From the NCBI RefSeq assembly GCF_901933205.1, contig NC_044601.1, forward strand, positions 46,633,376-46,697,375: a stretch of DNA of 64,000 bases, in the 5' to 3' direction. Position numbers and translations under genes: made by a program. The DNA comes from Camarhynchus parvulus. Its lineage: Eukaryota > Chordata > Aves > Passeriformes > Thraupidae. The notes under the pieces are model-generated. The model searched no databases, had not been told where the DNA came from, and was given only the letters and a program-made list of their open reading frames with translations. Each line of letters opens with the position of its first letter. Position 1 is the stretch's first letter. Positions 1 to 12,900 of the stretch are shown piece after piece.

Positions 1-67
1 AATGTCGGCAGAACTGCTACATTTTGAAGATGAATGGTAAATAACTTTTGGCCTCTGCCTTTTTAAG

Positions 68-185
68 AAACCATCTGCAAGCTGTGCAGGAGTGGGAGAT
101 TTTGTAGAGCTTCTTGGAGGAGCTGGCTTAGACCCATCCAAGATGTTTCCACTAGCTGACCTCTGCCATTCCTTTCATGGATCTG
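68..185 (+). CDS. CRHBP: CRHBP penultimate exon
   Basis: A 118 nt exon lies between a pyrimidine-rich acceptor (tttttaag, ending at 67) and donor G|GTAAGC (gt at 186-187). It encodes 39 residues plus the first base of a split Ala codon. The translation contains GDFVELLGGAGLDPSKM, a CRHBP signature. Reading through the donor stays open for some 40 codons but loses the family match, which supports the splice call. Confidence 0.95.
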
Positions 186-1729
186 GTAAGCACTTCCTCC
201 AATTACCTCCACATAACAAAATAATTAACCATAGTAAGACATGCAGAGATCCCCAGACACATCTGGACTCCCTGCTAGAGTGGTCAATTTCATGCTTAGC
301 AGAACATGAAAGCTGAAGCTGTGGCTACGTGTTACATCACACCCATGACCACCTTCATTTGCCCCTTTAGTAATCATTATGACAAGGCCAAATTAGACGT
401 ATTTTTTAAATTCTCGTCCTATGACAAAAATAAATATTAGAATGTCAGCACATAAAAAGGTCTGGAAATTCACAACAAGTGAAGACAGATTGTTACATTT
501 TCAGTTAAAGAGCTTTTCTCTCATTTATTCAGTGTTCCCAAGACCTTTTCTGCTGCTGGTGCAACACATACCCCAAAAGCCTCAGAGTTCCCATTCTATG
601 CTTTGAACTTGCAGGGGCTGTGAACCTGTTTCATCATCATGCTGGTCCAGTGCCTTCTTCCTCCCCATAAAATAAGAACTTCCAGTTTCCCTAATATTCA
701 ATAGCAGACTAGTGTGGCAGTGATATGACAGGCTAACCCCTGTGGAACATCTGCCATATCTCAGGAGTACCAACAGGGCACTGGAGAAGCAGCATTTCCA
801 CAGAGTTGCAGGGCTAGAACGTACCTGACCCTTGTGGTCTCCCTTGCCTTTCGTCACACTGCAACATAACAGTCCAGGCACTTTTCAAAGATTTAACTGG
901 TAAGTGCTGCTGTTGAATGATAATACTGAGCCCTGGAATGAGATTAAAATGTGTTTTCCTGGTGGTGTGAAGGAAGTGGAAATCCATCTCAGCAGCTCCT
1001 GATCTCAAGTGAGGAAGTTCCCCCAAGCTCTCCAAACAAAAAGGCTGTGCCAAGCCTCCAGTCAAATGGCTTGCCTAAAGCAGCAGTTAGCGACACTCAA
1101 TTTCCCTCAGAGTGGAAGGACCACGAGCTAGGCACTACCATTTGAGTTTGTCTTGATGGAACTCTCAAATGCCTTTCTTCCTGTGAAGAATGTCCTTACA
1201 CGCAAATCCACTCATCCTTCTAATGGGAAATGTTTTGATGTTGCTAATTTTGGCTATCTCTAGGATAGAGTGCCATTACCCATACCCATCACTCATGGTA
1301 TATAACAGTAGCACACAGATATGGAGTAGCATTTGGATGAGGGAAGGATACTTGATTAAATACCCAAGCATTGTAAAGCAAAATTCACAAACACAAAAGT
1401 TAATCAGCAATATCACCACCAGCAGGTCATCATGACATACGAATTTGCTTTATTTCCAAAATTGCATATATTGGTGCTTCATAATTCCCATCATTATATA
1501 TCTCTTTTCCCTCATTTTCTCTCATATAGATGTGTCTTTATAGCCCCTTTATATCTCTTTTCCCTAAACAGCCCAAATGAAGATTGGCTGTGACAACACT
1601 GTGCTGCGGATGGTCTCCAGTGGCAAGCACATCAACCGTGTGACATTTGAGTATCATCAGCTGGATCTGCAGGAAACAGAAACAAGAAAGGAGAACAGCA
1701 TTGAGGAATTCTGCTTTCCTAGTATCTGA
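68..1729 (+). CDS. CRHBP: CRH-binding protein, C-terminal part (join 68..185, 1572..1729)
   Basis: This is the 3' end of CRHBP; the window opens in the preceding intron. The protein is secreted and binds CRH and urocortin, limiting pituitary and brain CRH signalling (family knowledge). Two exons are visible, corresponding to the last two of the seven known in mammals. They join in phase (TCT G | CC CAA) and give about 91 residues, starting KPSASCAGVGDFVELLGG and ending in FCFPSI-stop. The match to the mammalian C-terminus is close (GDFVELLGG, DPSKM, PLADLC, GCDNT, MVSSGKH, RVTFEY). Four cysteines are present (SCAG, DLCH, GCDN, EFCF), as expected for this disulfide-rich protein. The stretch before the last cysteine (HQLDLQETETRKEN) is the least conserved part. 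The signal peptide and N-terminal CUB-like part lie upstream of the window. Identification is very secure from the translated text. Confidence 0.96.
1572..1729 (+). CDS. CRHBP: CRHBP last coding exon
   Basis: The acceptor is ctaaacag ending at 1571, preceded by a long T/C-rich tract from about 1500. The exon completes the split Ala codon, encodes AQMKIGCDNTVLRMVSSGKH and onward, and ends at TGA 1727-1729. The length matches the mammalian last coding exon of CRHBP. Confidence 0.95.
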
Positions 1730-1764
1730 GAAACCAGGACACGCATCTTCACATAGCTAATGAA

Positions 1765-1770
1765 AATAAA
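1765..1770 (+). terminator. CRHBP: CRHBP poly(A) signal AATAAA
   Basis: A canonical AATAAA lies 35 bases after the CRHBP stop, followed by T-rich and then GT-containing sequence (about 1785-1815). This would give an unusually short 3' UTR of roughly 55-65 bases. Longer forms using later signals cannot be excluded. Confidence 0.75.
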
Positions 1771-1800
1771 GTTCTATAATAATGTATTTTTTTCCTTTAA

Positions 1801-3250
1801 GTAGCTGGTGGTGTCAAGCCTTTCTATAAGCATAATTATTTTCTCATACAAATCATTCATTCCCATCAGCAAGCAGGAGAAAGCAACAAATGTATTAATC
1901 TTTGTTATTCTTTCTGCAATGGTTAAGCTCATTTACCATATCAAAAATCAATAGCAAGACTAGAAGGGTATTTTTCTTGTATCAATATCATTAGGAAAAT
2001 AGACAAAAAACCTAGTCTGGGGATATATTAAACCCACAATAAATATAAACTTCATGCAGCAGCTTTATCCTTTTATATCAAGTATAAACAAATAAACAAA
2101 AAAAGGTGGTGAAATACAATTCCTGTTTTATAAGAGGAAGCCAAACATTCGTGTGCGTAAAAAACTACTGTTTTACTTATGACTATAAATGTACTATTTA
2201 TTTCTAATGACATGTTTTTAATGAAAATTTATAGCATGAGTCTTCCTTACACAAATCCAAACATAAATAAATACATTCAAAGAGTTGGCAAAGAGTTCTT
2301 ATATTGTATTTTTTCTGAAGAGGTCTTTTAACATACTGATTAAATTTCCTAAGTCTTGTGCAGTTTTCTGGAAATGAAAATTTTGAATACATGTTGCTGA
2401 AAAACCATTAACTATTATGAGCAAAAATTTGGTTTCTCTAGGTTGGTTTTCCCTCCACACAGAATAGGTTTCAGAAGTACACTTACTGGTACCTTCCCTC
2501 TTTCAGATTTTGGTCAGGTGTCCTGCTGACCCGTGAAGGATACAAAAATACAGATTTATTTTTTCCAGGCCTTTCCAGGAAAGGACTGTCAGCCTTGAAG
2601 AACTCTGGGAAGTACAAGTACAGTAGAGGACCAGAGCTGTGTCCTAGCTTTGAGAGCAAGATGTGATTGGTATGTTTTCTGGGAGTGGTACCTGCCAGTA
2701 ACAAGAGTCAATTGTTCCTCCTCCAGGGCTCAATTAATGATGAAACCTAATTGATCCAGCTGCATTCCTGAAATCTTTCACTCTAAATTATGCCTCTTAA
2801 TCTCACAGTCATGCATCCAAAATCAAGTGTCTTGATTATTCAGCATCTCTGCAGTCAATCTCTGTGACTGAAGGGGGTGAATACCACAGGATGCCTCAGA
2901 ATCTCCTTGTTTTGGTTTTTGGAAGCCCTGTTTTGTGACTGACTCATGAACAGATGGATGTCTTTGGCAGACTGGTCAGACTCAGGTGAGTGTATCCACC
3001 CCTGCAGGGCTGTGTTTATGGAAAAAGTGGGGATTGTGGGAATGCTTCACTTCATTCCAAGGAAAACAGACAGAAATACTGATGGCTACTTCACAACATG
3101 AAGCAGCCCTGACTTGTGTCTCTGACTGGGGGGTTCTTGGCCACTACATCCCTGCTCCAGCCTCATGCAAACCACTGTGGGCTTTCAGAGTTGTGCTGAA
3201 GTGCTGGCAGTGTTGGTATCACCAGCCAACGTCAGAAACATCGCATCCTA
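1801..3250. other. Intergenic, no gene seen
   Basis: This is AT-rich unique-looking sequence downstream of CRHBP. The open frames are short, lack splice context and resemble no family I know. No repeat family is recognised. Confidence 0.6.
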
Positions 3251-3252
3251 TA

Positions 3253-4455
3253 ATCCTAAAATCATAGAATGGCCTGAGTTTGAAGGGATCTTAAATGTCA
3301 TCCAGTTCCATTTCTCCAGCCACAGGCAGGAACACCTTTCACTAGACCAGGTTGCCCAGAGCTCCATCCAGCCTGGCCTTGAACACTTCTGGGGATGGGG
3401 CATCCACTTTCTTGGGCAACCTGTTCCAGTGTCTCACCACCCTCACAGTAAACAATTCCTTCCTAATATCTAACCTAAACCCACTCTCAGTTTAAATCCA
3501 TGTCCCTTATCCTGCCATTGCATGCTCTTGTAAAAAATCTGTCTCCATCTTTCTTGTAGGCTCCCTTCAGGTACTGGAAGGCCAAAATTAGATCACCCCT
3601 AAGATTTCTCCTTTCCAGGCTGAAAAAGTCCAGTTGTCTCAGCCTTTCTTGAGGGGGGAGGTGCTCCATCCCTCTGATCATCTTTGTGGCCTCCTCTGGA
3701 CTCCCTCCAGCAGGTCCCTGTCCTTCCTGTGCTGGGAGCCCAGAGCTGATGCAGCACTGCAGGTGGGGTCTCAGCAGAGCAGAGCAGAGGGGCAGAATCC
3801 CCTCCCTGGCCCTGCTGCCCACACTGCTCTGGATGCAGCCCAGGACACGTGTGGCTCTCTGGGCTGGGAGTGCCCATGGCTGGCTCATGTCCAGCCTCTC
3901 ACCCACCAGCACCCCCAAATCCTTCTGGGCAGGGCCCCTGGGATCTGTTCATCCCCAGCCTGTGCTGGTACCAGGGCTGCTCTGACCCAGGTGCAGCACC
4001 TTGCACAATGGCCTTGTTAAAACACATGAATTTTTCCATGGGCCCACTTCTCAAGCTTGTCCAGGTTCCTCTGGATGGCATCAGGTGCATTCAGCTTGGT
4101 GTCATCTGCAAAATTGCTGAGGGTGCACTTGGTCCCCTCATCTGTGACATTAATGGAGATATTAAATCACACTGGTCCCAGTACAGGCCCCTGAGGGACA
4201 CCGCTTGTCTCTGATGTACACTGGGACTCTGGGCCATTGACTCTACACTCTGGATGCAACTATCAAGCCAATCCTCATCCACCTAATAATCCGCCCATAA
4301 AATCCTTCTCTCCAATTTAGAGAGAAGGATATTGTGAGGGACTGCGTCAAAGGCTTTACAGAAGACCAGATAAATAATATCTGTAACCCTTCCCTTGTCC
4401 ACTGATATAGTCACTCAATTATAGAAGGCCACCGATTTGGTCAATCAGGAGAGAG
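3253..4455 (-). mobile_element. CR1 LINE, 3' portion, inverted
   Basis: The left end is the reverse complement of the avian CR1 3' terminus (atcatagaatggcctgagtttgaaggga). Minus-strand frames around 3490-3920 translate to the C-terminal end of the CR1 reverse transcriptase polyprotein: ATKMIRGMEHLPPQERLR, FFSLERRNLRGDLI, YLKGAYKKDGDRFF. Frames are interrupted, so this is a dead, 5'-truncated copy of about 1.2 kb. Further ORF2-like sequence (tracts near 4180-4440) continues rightwards until similarity fades; the right boundary is approximate. Confidence 0.88.
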
Positions 4456-5865
4456 AAAAAACAGGGGTCAATGAAAAAGCTTTTTTTTTCTGAGAAAGCT
4501 TGACGTGACAAAGCATCTCTATCCCCTAACATCTTGCTCAGTTCATCCTTTCTGGGTGCCTGTACCTGTCAGGGTGGCCCTAGCTGTGAGTAGTCCCACC
4601 AGCCTTTTCTGAGCACCCTTCATTGAACCAGGGCAGTTTCTGCACTGTGCCCTTTGGGAATAAGCTCTTATGTCAAACTGTTCCCATTCATATGCCTCCC
4701 TTCAAAGTGGGGAGAGGTAGAGGTCTTTAAAACACTATACCTTGGTCACTAGGAAACAGAGGAGCTGAAACTTCAACAACATATTTCAGATCCAATAGCT
4801 GAGGACTAAGTCACTGGTGAAGGTAAACTCAGAGTCTTTTGCTTCATGCAGTTTCACAGTGGGATTTTCCACCTTTCAGCTTCTTGTGGTACTTTTTTTC
4901 AATGCTAACATGGCTTAAATGCCTCCAAAATACCAAGGCCTTATAGAAAAATTCTTAATGCTAAGAGATTTGAGATTTTACCTTCCATGTTGTACAGAAG
5001 TGGACTTTATTAGTAAGAAAACTTATTGTTATGGATAAAGGAAAATGAAAAAGACAGTATATGATGGGCAGCACCTCCTATTGATCCTGTTTGAAGTACT
5101 CCAGTAGATACTGGTTTTCTTAGAACTGGCTGTCTTCTAATCAACATAAATTTAGGCAGCGCCATCAATGATATCACTCCTCTATCACTCCTCCCTGATG
5201 GCTGTCTTAGACAAACCTGGATCCCAGACAACCAGGCATTCTCTGGTTTGTGCTGTAACGCCTACCTCATGAAGAAAATCAAGTCACTTCAATCTGTGTA
5301 TCTGTATTTATGGAGGCCCTCATCATTTCTGGAGTTGCAGACCTTCAGTCACAAGAAGTCAGCTCTTAGATGTCAAATGGCATGAATCTTCAAGGGTTTA
5401 GTAGTGGAGAAATAAGTATCCTCATAAGTGAAAAAAAAAAATTTAAAAGACAATAAAAGCACTGCAAGAAGAAAAAAAATAAGGGAACTGGCAATTTTGC
5501 AAATGAGTAGAAAAAAAAAGGATTAGAAATAGGTGAAAAACTTGAACATCTGTTGAAAGAAACAAGGAAAGCACTTATCAATTAGCAAGGTTGTAGCCTG
5601 GAGGATGACAAGAAATGGAAAGCCTCTTAAAAATAAAGAAAGAAATCAAGCCCCTAACAATGAAAATGTAATAAAAGTCTTTGAAGAGGAAGTGTTTTGA
5701 AATGTTGGCTTTGATAACAAACTGTATGTACAGTATATAGACATCCTGTCATCCATCACTGCCCACAAAATCATCAAATCTCACAATTAATGCTAAAACC
5801 CAAAAAATCCCTGGGGGAAGGTGTGAGGTGTTAGTGCAGACTCTGATGTCTGAGAATTGCCCAGT
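4456..5865. other. Intergenic, no gene seen
   Basis: No coding signal or recognisable repeat is seen. There are A-rich tracts around 5430-5520. A possible continuation of decayed CR1 near 4500-4670 could not be confirmed by eye. Confidence 0.5.
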
Positions 5866-6522
5866 TGTCCTGAGTTGACTATATGATGCTTTTATCCCCA
5901 AATCGTCTCATTTGTTTATGCTGAATCATAGTAAGTTTTGCACCTTTAAGACTTGCTGCAGAGAGTGAAGGGGGAGAGAAGAAGTGTGCAGTTTGTTTTC
6001 AGACACTGGACTCACTCTCCCGCATTCCTCTCCCTGGACTGTGTTGTCTGTGATGAACAGACAGCGGGACAGAGAGCTCTCCTTTGCTTTTAGTTAGTTT
6101 TTAGCTGGCTGAGGCAAAGAAGTTCCCTGGACTGTGGGGTTTTTTCCCTTTTCTTTGGACCTCTTGGAACCTGCTCTGGACTGAACACCCAGGGGAGCAC
6201 CGGCAGCTCGCACCTGTGGCCGCCGGGCCGGCCGGGCCTGGCCTGCGACACATTCCAGCACCAGAAGGACTGATCAGAGACTGAGTGAGCTGAGCTGCAA
6301 CCTGGGGATGGGGGGTTTCTCAGTTTGTCATCTCTTTTAGAGCGGCAAGGGGTTTTATTGTTTAATATTGTTAGGTTCTATTGTTTAATAAACAGCTTTT
6401 TTCCACTTTTCTCCAAGGAGGTATTTTCTCCCGGACCAGTTGGGGGGAGGGGCCGATTGAATTTGCTTTCCTACCGGAGCCCCTTTGGGGACTCTCTCCC
6501 AAATTTGCTCTAAACCAGGACA
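5866..6522 (+). mobile_element. Solo LTR of an avian endogenous retrovirus, copy 1
   Basis: A 657 bp element starts with TGTCCTGAGTTGAC and ends with AAACCAGGACA, so it has TG...CA termini and short inverted ends (TGTCCT/AGGACA). An AATAAA at 6387-6392 marks the R region and gives + orientation. The flanks are ccagt (5861-5865) and tcagt (6523-6527), a 5 bp target-site duplication with one mismatch. No internal retroviral genes adjoin either side, so it is a solo LTR left by LTR-LTR recombination. A near-identical inverted copy lies at 62964-63624. The frames inside it are not genes. Confidence 0.9.
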
Positions 6523-6527
6523 TCAGT

Positions 6528-7240
6528 TTTCTTCATCTTTTTTACTTGGCATCACCACTGACTTTTTTTAGGTAAGTGATATAAAAGGGGTCATGACACC
6601 ACAATAGCGCATGGCACAAGAGCATGGTGCTAGGCTTGGAAAGAAAACAACGAGCCTTGAACTCATAGGTGAGCCAACACTTAAGCAGTGACTGAAAAAC
6701 TCTTCAGCACCACAAAAACTACTAAAGAGCCTACTGTCAAGAATTGTTTAATGCAGGGAAAGGAAATAATCAACAATTCTAACTGCAAACAAAATTCTTC
6801 AAAGACAGAGGGATATAGGACATGAAACAACATTAAATCCAGGGTGACTGTTCAGAAAAAATAATGTAGTGTCCAGAGGGAAGTTGAATTTCCCACCTTA
6901 AAAATCTTAAATCCACTGAGATTCCACAATGAAAACTCTTTTACTTAAAACCATGCAATAATTCTTCAGCTGAACTGTTTGGGTTTTTCTTTCCGTCTAT
7001 ACCAAGTATAAAGGAAATATGTGAATTATAATGCAGAGATTTAATAGAGAGTGCAGAGTCTTTGTTGTCAAAATTATTCAGAAGAGAAGATGGAAATATT
7101 CTGGAAGTACTGGGAAAAAAATCTGTCCCTAGAGAAGTAACTCTAGGCATTTGAAAGAATCAGTCAACTGAAAAAGGTTTGTCATGAGTTTTTTGGCAAT
7201 GGAAAGGGGAACATTGTTACTGGACCCACCACCATGGAGC
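6528..7240. other. Intergenic, no gene seen
   Basis: AT-rich sequence between the solo LTR and the next CR1 fragment. Nothing recognisable is present. Confidence 0.5.
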
Positions 7241-7241
7241 A

Positions 7242-7372
7242 ATCACAGATCACAGAATATTCTGAGTTGAAAGGGACTCACAAGGATCACGAAGCCCAAC
7301 TCTTTACTGAATGGTCTCCATACTGGGATCAAACCCACAATCCTGGTGTTATTTGCACTGTGCTATAACAAA
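7242..7372 (-). mobile_element. Short CR1 3' end fragment, inverted
   Basis: The text atcacagaatattctgagtt and then gaaagggactcacaaggatcac is the reverse complement of a CR1 3' terminus. Only about 130 bp are present, a severely 5'-truncated insertion. Confidence 0.75.
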
Positions 7373-7544
7373 CTGAGAGAATGGCAGCCAAGAGCCCTAT
7401 AAAATAGGACTTGATACAGGAACAGATAGAGATTTGTTCAAGCTGTTTGGGATTTTTAAGGAAAAAGAATCCACTTAGAAATTAAGGGTTATTTTCAGTA
7501 AGTAAGGTGGATTAGAAATCTTTTATCAAAGTTGTCCTGATCAC

Positions 7545-8372
7545 ACTAAATTGGGACGAGCTGTTGACTCCCTTGAAGGCAGAGAGGCCCCCACAGAGAG
7601 ACCTCAACAAATGAGAGAGATGGACAATCACCAACCATGTGAAGTTTAACAATGGCAAGCATCAGATTCTGCCCTGGGATGGGGTAACTCTGGATGTATG
7701 GACAGACTGGGGAATGAGAGGCTGGAAAGCCCAACATGAAAAGGGACCAGTGGATCCTGGTTGATGGCAAGCTGAACATGGTCAGCAGTGCCCTGGCAGT
7801 CAGGAGGGCCACCCATGTCCTGGGGGCATCAGCCAGGCAAGGGAGGGGATTGTCCTGCTGGGCTCTGTGCTGGGGCAGCCTTGAGTGCTGGGGGCAACTC
7901 TGGGCGCCGCAATAGCCTCATGTAAGGCTAGAGAGTGTCCAAAGGAGCGCTATGAGGATGCTGAAGGGCCTTGGGGGGGAGTCCTATGAGGAGCAGCTGA
8001 GGTCACCTGGTCTGTTCAGCCTGGAGGACACTGAGGGGAGACCTCATTGCAGCCTACATCTTCTTCTGGTGAGGGGAAGAGGATGGGCAGCACTGATCTC
8101 TTCTCTGTGGTGACCAGTGACAGGACCCAAGAGGATGGCTTGAATTTGTAACAGGGAAGGTTTAGGTTGGATGTCAGAAAAATGTTCTTTATCCAGAGGG
8201 TGGTTGGGCACTGGAACAGGCTCTCCGGCACCAAGCCAAACAGAGCTCAAGAATTATTTGAACAATGCTCTCAGGCACATGGTGGGATTCACAGCAATGT
8301 CCTGTGCAGGGCCAGGACATGCACTTTGATTCTTGTGTCTTCATTCCAACTCAGGATACTTAATGATTCTTC
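7545..8372 (+). mobile_element. CR1 LINE fragment, sense orientation
   Basis: Typical CR1 ORF2 and 3' UTR text reads forwards: ggcagtcaggagggccaccc, gcctggaggacactgagggg, the GGATGTCAGAAAAATGTTCTT block and the terminal region with ccaactcaggatacttaatgattc. Frameshifts and stops break the ORF. About 0.8 kb of 3' end is present. It lies 170 bp from an inverted CR1 fragment of a similar 3' end type. Confidence 0.88.
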
Positions 8373-9690
8373 AATTCCATTGATTTCTGTCTTCAGAGGT
8401 AAAAATTCAGAAGAGCAATTGTAACTTAGAAAGACCAGCAATAGTGAGAAATTACAATGATTTTTCCTTTGTGAAGTGACCATATGTTCTCAGAATTAGA
8501 TTCTTCCTTCAAAAGGCAGCAACAAAAAAATCATAGATTTATTGGCAGTAATGTGCTACTCCCTGTAACAATGTACAGTATCTTTTTAAAGTTGAAGTTT
8601 TGCTGCTAAAATTATGTTGATTGTTATCTTTCACAACTGACAATGAAAATAAGCACTCAGAGCAAGACATGTCTGGTCTTTCTGAATGGCAGTCTAAGCA
8701 ACTTCTAAAACATCTCCCGAATATCTGCTCTGACATTGAGCCTGTGAAATCATGCTTGCTTTCTCTGTGGTGAAGTTTCAATCAACAGTCAGGGAGGAGT
8801 TTCATGAAAGCTGAAAAGTAAGGAAAGTAGATTTGCAGAGCATAGTAACTGCTTGACTATATAACCTCCTTCCCACCCAAAGTCTGCTCCTGCAATTTTA
8901 AAATACATTTGCTGTGCCATCACACTGCACTGGCCTCGCATGCCAATTAGAGTTTATGTATCTGGAGGGACTACATTATTTCTTCCACATAGGGTTCAAA
9001 AAGCTCTAGATTCCATTATCCTTCACTGGTGTATATGTAGTACCAATTACATTACAGAGATCAAGCTAATTTTTAATGGCTCTAACAAATTTCACTTGCC
9101 TTCATGAAATGCACACTTCTTAGGACCTCAAAGCTGTACTTACTCAGTTCTAAACACAGCTAAATTATACTTCAAGGAAGTGATTCATTATAGTCATTTT
9201 TATTCAGAGACTCATTACTTATGGTATCTGAGTAACTTTCTTGTAGATAAATTGACACAGTTTTCAATTTTTTCCCCCACTTTTCTTCTTATCTTTAAAG
9301 ATCAGCAACAACTAATCATAGCAACTATGGATTTTGTACGCACATCATTTCCTATTAAAGGAAATGCAGTGTATTACACGTGAGTCACTACAAAATGAAA
9401 AGTTTTCATTATCTGTTCTTTTGAATAAAATTGATATTCATGGTACCGTGCTGCTGCAAATTACCATCAAACCATCAATTACAGTGTTGACTAATAGTTT
9501 TTTTTATAACTTTGGCCCTCAACAGGAAAGCAAGCAGATTTATTACCAAAATTTGCCTTCCATCTATATACTGGTGCTCAGTATCCCTCATCAGGACTCA
9601 CACAGCATTTTGAAGAGCCCCTAGCATGTCCTTCAAGCCAAGCACATGATGCTTGTTTCACAAAGGGCACATTTCTCATGGATATCCCAC
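8373..9690. other. Intergenic, no gene seen
   Basis: AT-rich unique sequence. Open frames up to about 95 codons have no similarity that I recognise and no codon-like composition. Confidence 0.5.
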
Positions 9691-9691
9691 C

Positions 9692-9908
9692 CCTTGGCAT
9701 CCACAGTGTCCTGGCAGCCAGGAGGGCCACCCGTGCCCTGTGGGCATCAGTCACAGCATGGCCAGCCAGGCAAGGGAGGGGATTATCCTGCTCTGCTCTG
9801 CTTTGCACTGGGGCAGCCTCACCTCAAGTGTTGGGGGCAGTTCTGGGTGCCACAGTGTAAGAAAAATATAAAGGTATTAGAGAGCATCCAGAGGAGGGAA
9901 AGGGCCTA
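9692..9908 (+). mobile_element. CR1 internal fragment, sense orientation
   Basis: The segment gtgtcctggcagccaggagg, then ggggattatcctgctctgctc, then agcatccagaggagggaaa matches the same ORF2 stretch as the fragment at 7780-7960. It lacks the 3' terminus, so it is either truncated at both ends or interrupted on the right. Confidence 0.8.
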
Positions 9909-12900
9909 GAGGAATGCCTTATTGCTTCTGCCAGGAATTCACATGCCTCAAAGCTGGAGGAAAATCATCTTGTGAATTTTAAGGTCACAGGCACAGCTTA
10001 CCAGCTCTCCCCCTTTGCCCTGGTGTCCTGCCTGGCTCTCACTTGTTGATTGAGGATAATCTTGGCTCTTTTCCCACAGGATTTCTCCTACCCTGGGATG
10101 CTTCCCACTGTTGGTGGTGAGGAGGTGCTTGGGGAGGGATCTTTTTTTGTGCAGGGGAGCAGCAGAAGCTACTCTATCACTCAGTGTGACCATCATCAGG
10201 GCCCACTGCCCACTGCACATACCTTGGACATGTGCAGATAAAGGCAGGCACTGACGTGTGTTTAAATAAAACATTTTATAAAGCTCAGTTATTGAAACAA
10301 TATAAGGCAATAGTAGAGGGGATGACTGAGTACTTGTCACACAACAAAAACAATAACAGAATTTTCATAATAGCAGATGATAAAAAAACCATAATTTGTC
10401 TGAAGAACAATCACTGTCTTTGGAAAACTCAGCTTTAATTAGCTGACAGGTACCAGCAGATACGTACAGCACAGTAGAACTCAAAGAACCTGGATGGTGA
10501 TGACTTCTGTTCAGGTGTCAGGAGTTCAATTACGGTGATGGGGGTACTTGCTGAGAGTCTCAGCTGATCCTACCTTGCTTTTCACAGACCAAAACCCCTT
10601 GTGGTGGTGACGACTCGCATGAGGTGAGTGGCTCAGCAGGAGCTGGACACATGCAGCTTCACAACCTACACCCATCACCTACTGCAACCCAAGCCAGGCA
10701 CCTCTTGATATCAGAGCTCTCTGCATGTGGATGTTGTGGGTCCCAAAAAGCCTCTCAGTATGGAGCTAGGTGTATAGGGGTGCAGTCAAAACCTAACCTC
10801 TCTGGAAAGATTTCACAACCTCTTGAATTAAGAAGTCTATATTTACAATGGAAAAATTATCTTCTGATGAATTCTTTGGGCCCAAGAACTACACCAATCA
10901 GACACGACAACAAGCAGGCTCAAAGCGCTTTGTTGTCTCTTCTGTGAGGATACAAGGCATGACAAAATCAACAATATCTCTAAGTAGCTGTTGGTCTCAT
11001 TCCTGCTCAAATTCAGATATTGTAGTAAACTGAGCATTGAACTGGGCACCTTTCCAAGGAAGTCAAAACACAGACCCAAGTTTTTGGTTTCTCTTGAAAA
11101 TATTTCGGTTTGGAAATCTGGCAAGTTTACAAGGCGAATGAAATTGATAAGGCATATTCCTGACACTACCATGATTGAATTTGAGTTACAGTTATCCTCC
11201 TTCAGTTCTGCCAAATACAACAATCACTTGGAAGCCAAAAATGAAGTATCCCAAACAAAGTGGTAACCAAACAGGATCTCTGAGAGTTTAATCAGGCAAG
11301 CTCCAACCTCACCTTTGGGAATGTGTAGGCAGTTTGTTATTGTACCAAAAATCCTTTGTCTTCATGCTGCTGCAAGCTCCAGGGCTGAGCTGAAGCTTTG
11401 GGAAGAAGAAAGATTACTAGTGTAACTGGTGAAAAAAGAGTCCTGTTCAAGTACACTGGGTTTCTTTAAGTAGAGGAGATGACAAAATTAAAAAAAACCT
11501 GCTTAGAAGCAGGAAGAATTGGATCCTCAAAATAAAAGGCAGAAAATAAGTAAATCTGGAAAGCTTCACAGAGTCATCCCTGCATAATAAAGTCCATTCT
11601 TAATGCAGCTGACACCCACAATTATCATCTCATTACGTCCAAATATGTAGCTATTTTTGGAAGGAGACTGATTTTGGCTGATCCATTTGCCACCACAGCT
11701 ATATCAGCCCTACCTGTCCAAATTCAGTATTTTTCATGTTAGAAACAGATTCTTCACATGGAAAGATGGAAATTGCTCTGTGTGTGCTATCATAATCCGG
11801 TTAGATTGAACGCAGATAATGGGGATTACAAAAATAAAAAACCTGCTCATTCTCAGCCCATCTGAGCTGTCAATCTCTACAGGCAGTGAATGGTACCATT
11901 TTGTGGGGAGATGATACAGTGGCAATGGTGTTCAGAAGATCTAATCTAAAATAAAGAATGAACTAATCTGAATCCTGGGGGATTTTGTCTCAGTGGTTGT
12001 GGCTTGCTCTTATCCAAAACTAGCCTAACTGAGGAGCATGATCCATCAGAGTGTGTTCCCATCTCTTGGCTGATTTGGACAGTTGTTCTTACCATCCTAT
12101 TAAGGAAAAGTGGAGCAGGAGGGGAAAGCTCTGACAAGCGTATATTTGCATACTTTACAGAGGACACATCAAAGTCAAGTAGATTTTGGAGCATGCACTG
12201 CATCAAATGCAAAAAGGAAAATAATTTGGAAAAGACCAAGCTGGTTCATTGTAACCCAGGGGTACAATTAGGAGACACCATCATTGAAAAGCCATCAGTT
12301 CTGCCAGCAGCTTCACAACTGTCACAAAGCTGGAGCACAGCTTAATTCTGAATAATAAAATCACAGAAATAAATCCCACCTATGCTCATGTTTCCTGTAG
12401 AATTGATTAATTGCCATGTATAATTAGTTATTGATTACTAGTGGATTAACTACTAATTCCCGTACAGCTTACTATCACTACTAATTACCGCTGTTTTTCA
12501 TATTGGAATATGGTTTCTTATGCAGTAAGCCTGCAAAACTCCAAAGGGGAGTAAAACCAAGTGTGTTCAAATGGCAGTGAGCCGTGTGCTCACTGCAGTG
12601 CCCAGACCCTCAGAGATGCTCTGTCTGGAGAGGACTTTGTAGATCATTTGGATACTTGCTCAATAGTCGCACCAAGTTGCTCAGGACCTCAGCCAGTGAA
12701 GGGTGGAGTTCTCCATGGACAGGGAGGCCATACCCTGGCTACTCAGCATTATATGTCCCTCCAATTGTATTCTAGGTCTAAAACATGCTCTCCATCACAA
12801 GGGAATTGCAAGAGCATGAATAAGGTTGGCACCCTGCCCAGCACCATCAGTCCCACTAAACAGATGCTGTTCTGCCATCAGCCTGCCATCACTGACTCTC

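Noticed and set aside
3487..4214. Several overlapping open frames on both strands
   Set aside because: They are parts or shadows of the inverted CR1 element; the minus frame is degenerate CR1 reverse transcriptase C-terminus, not a host gene.
6325..6575. Open frames of about 60 codons
   Set aside because: They lie in the R/U5 part of the solo LTR and have no coding role.
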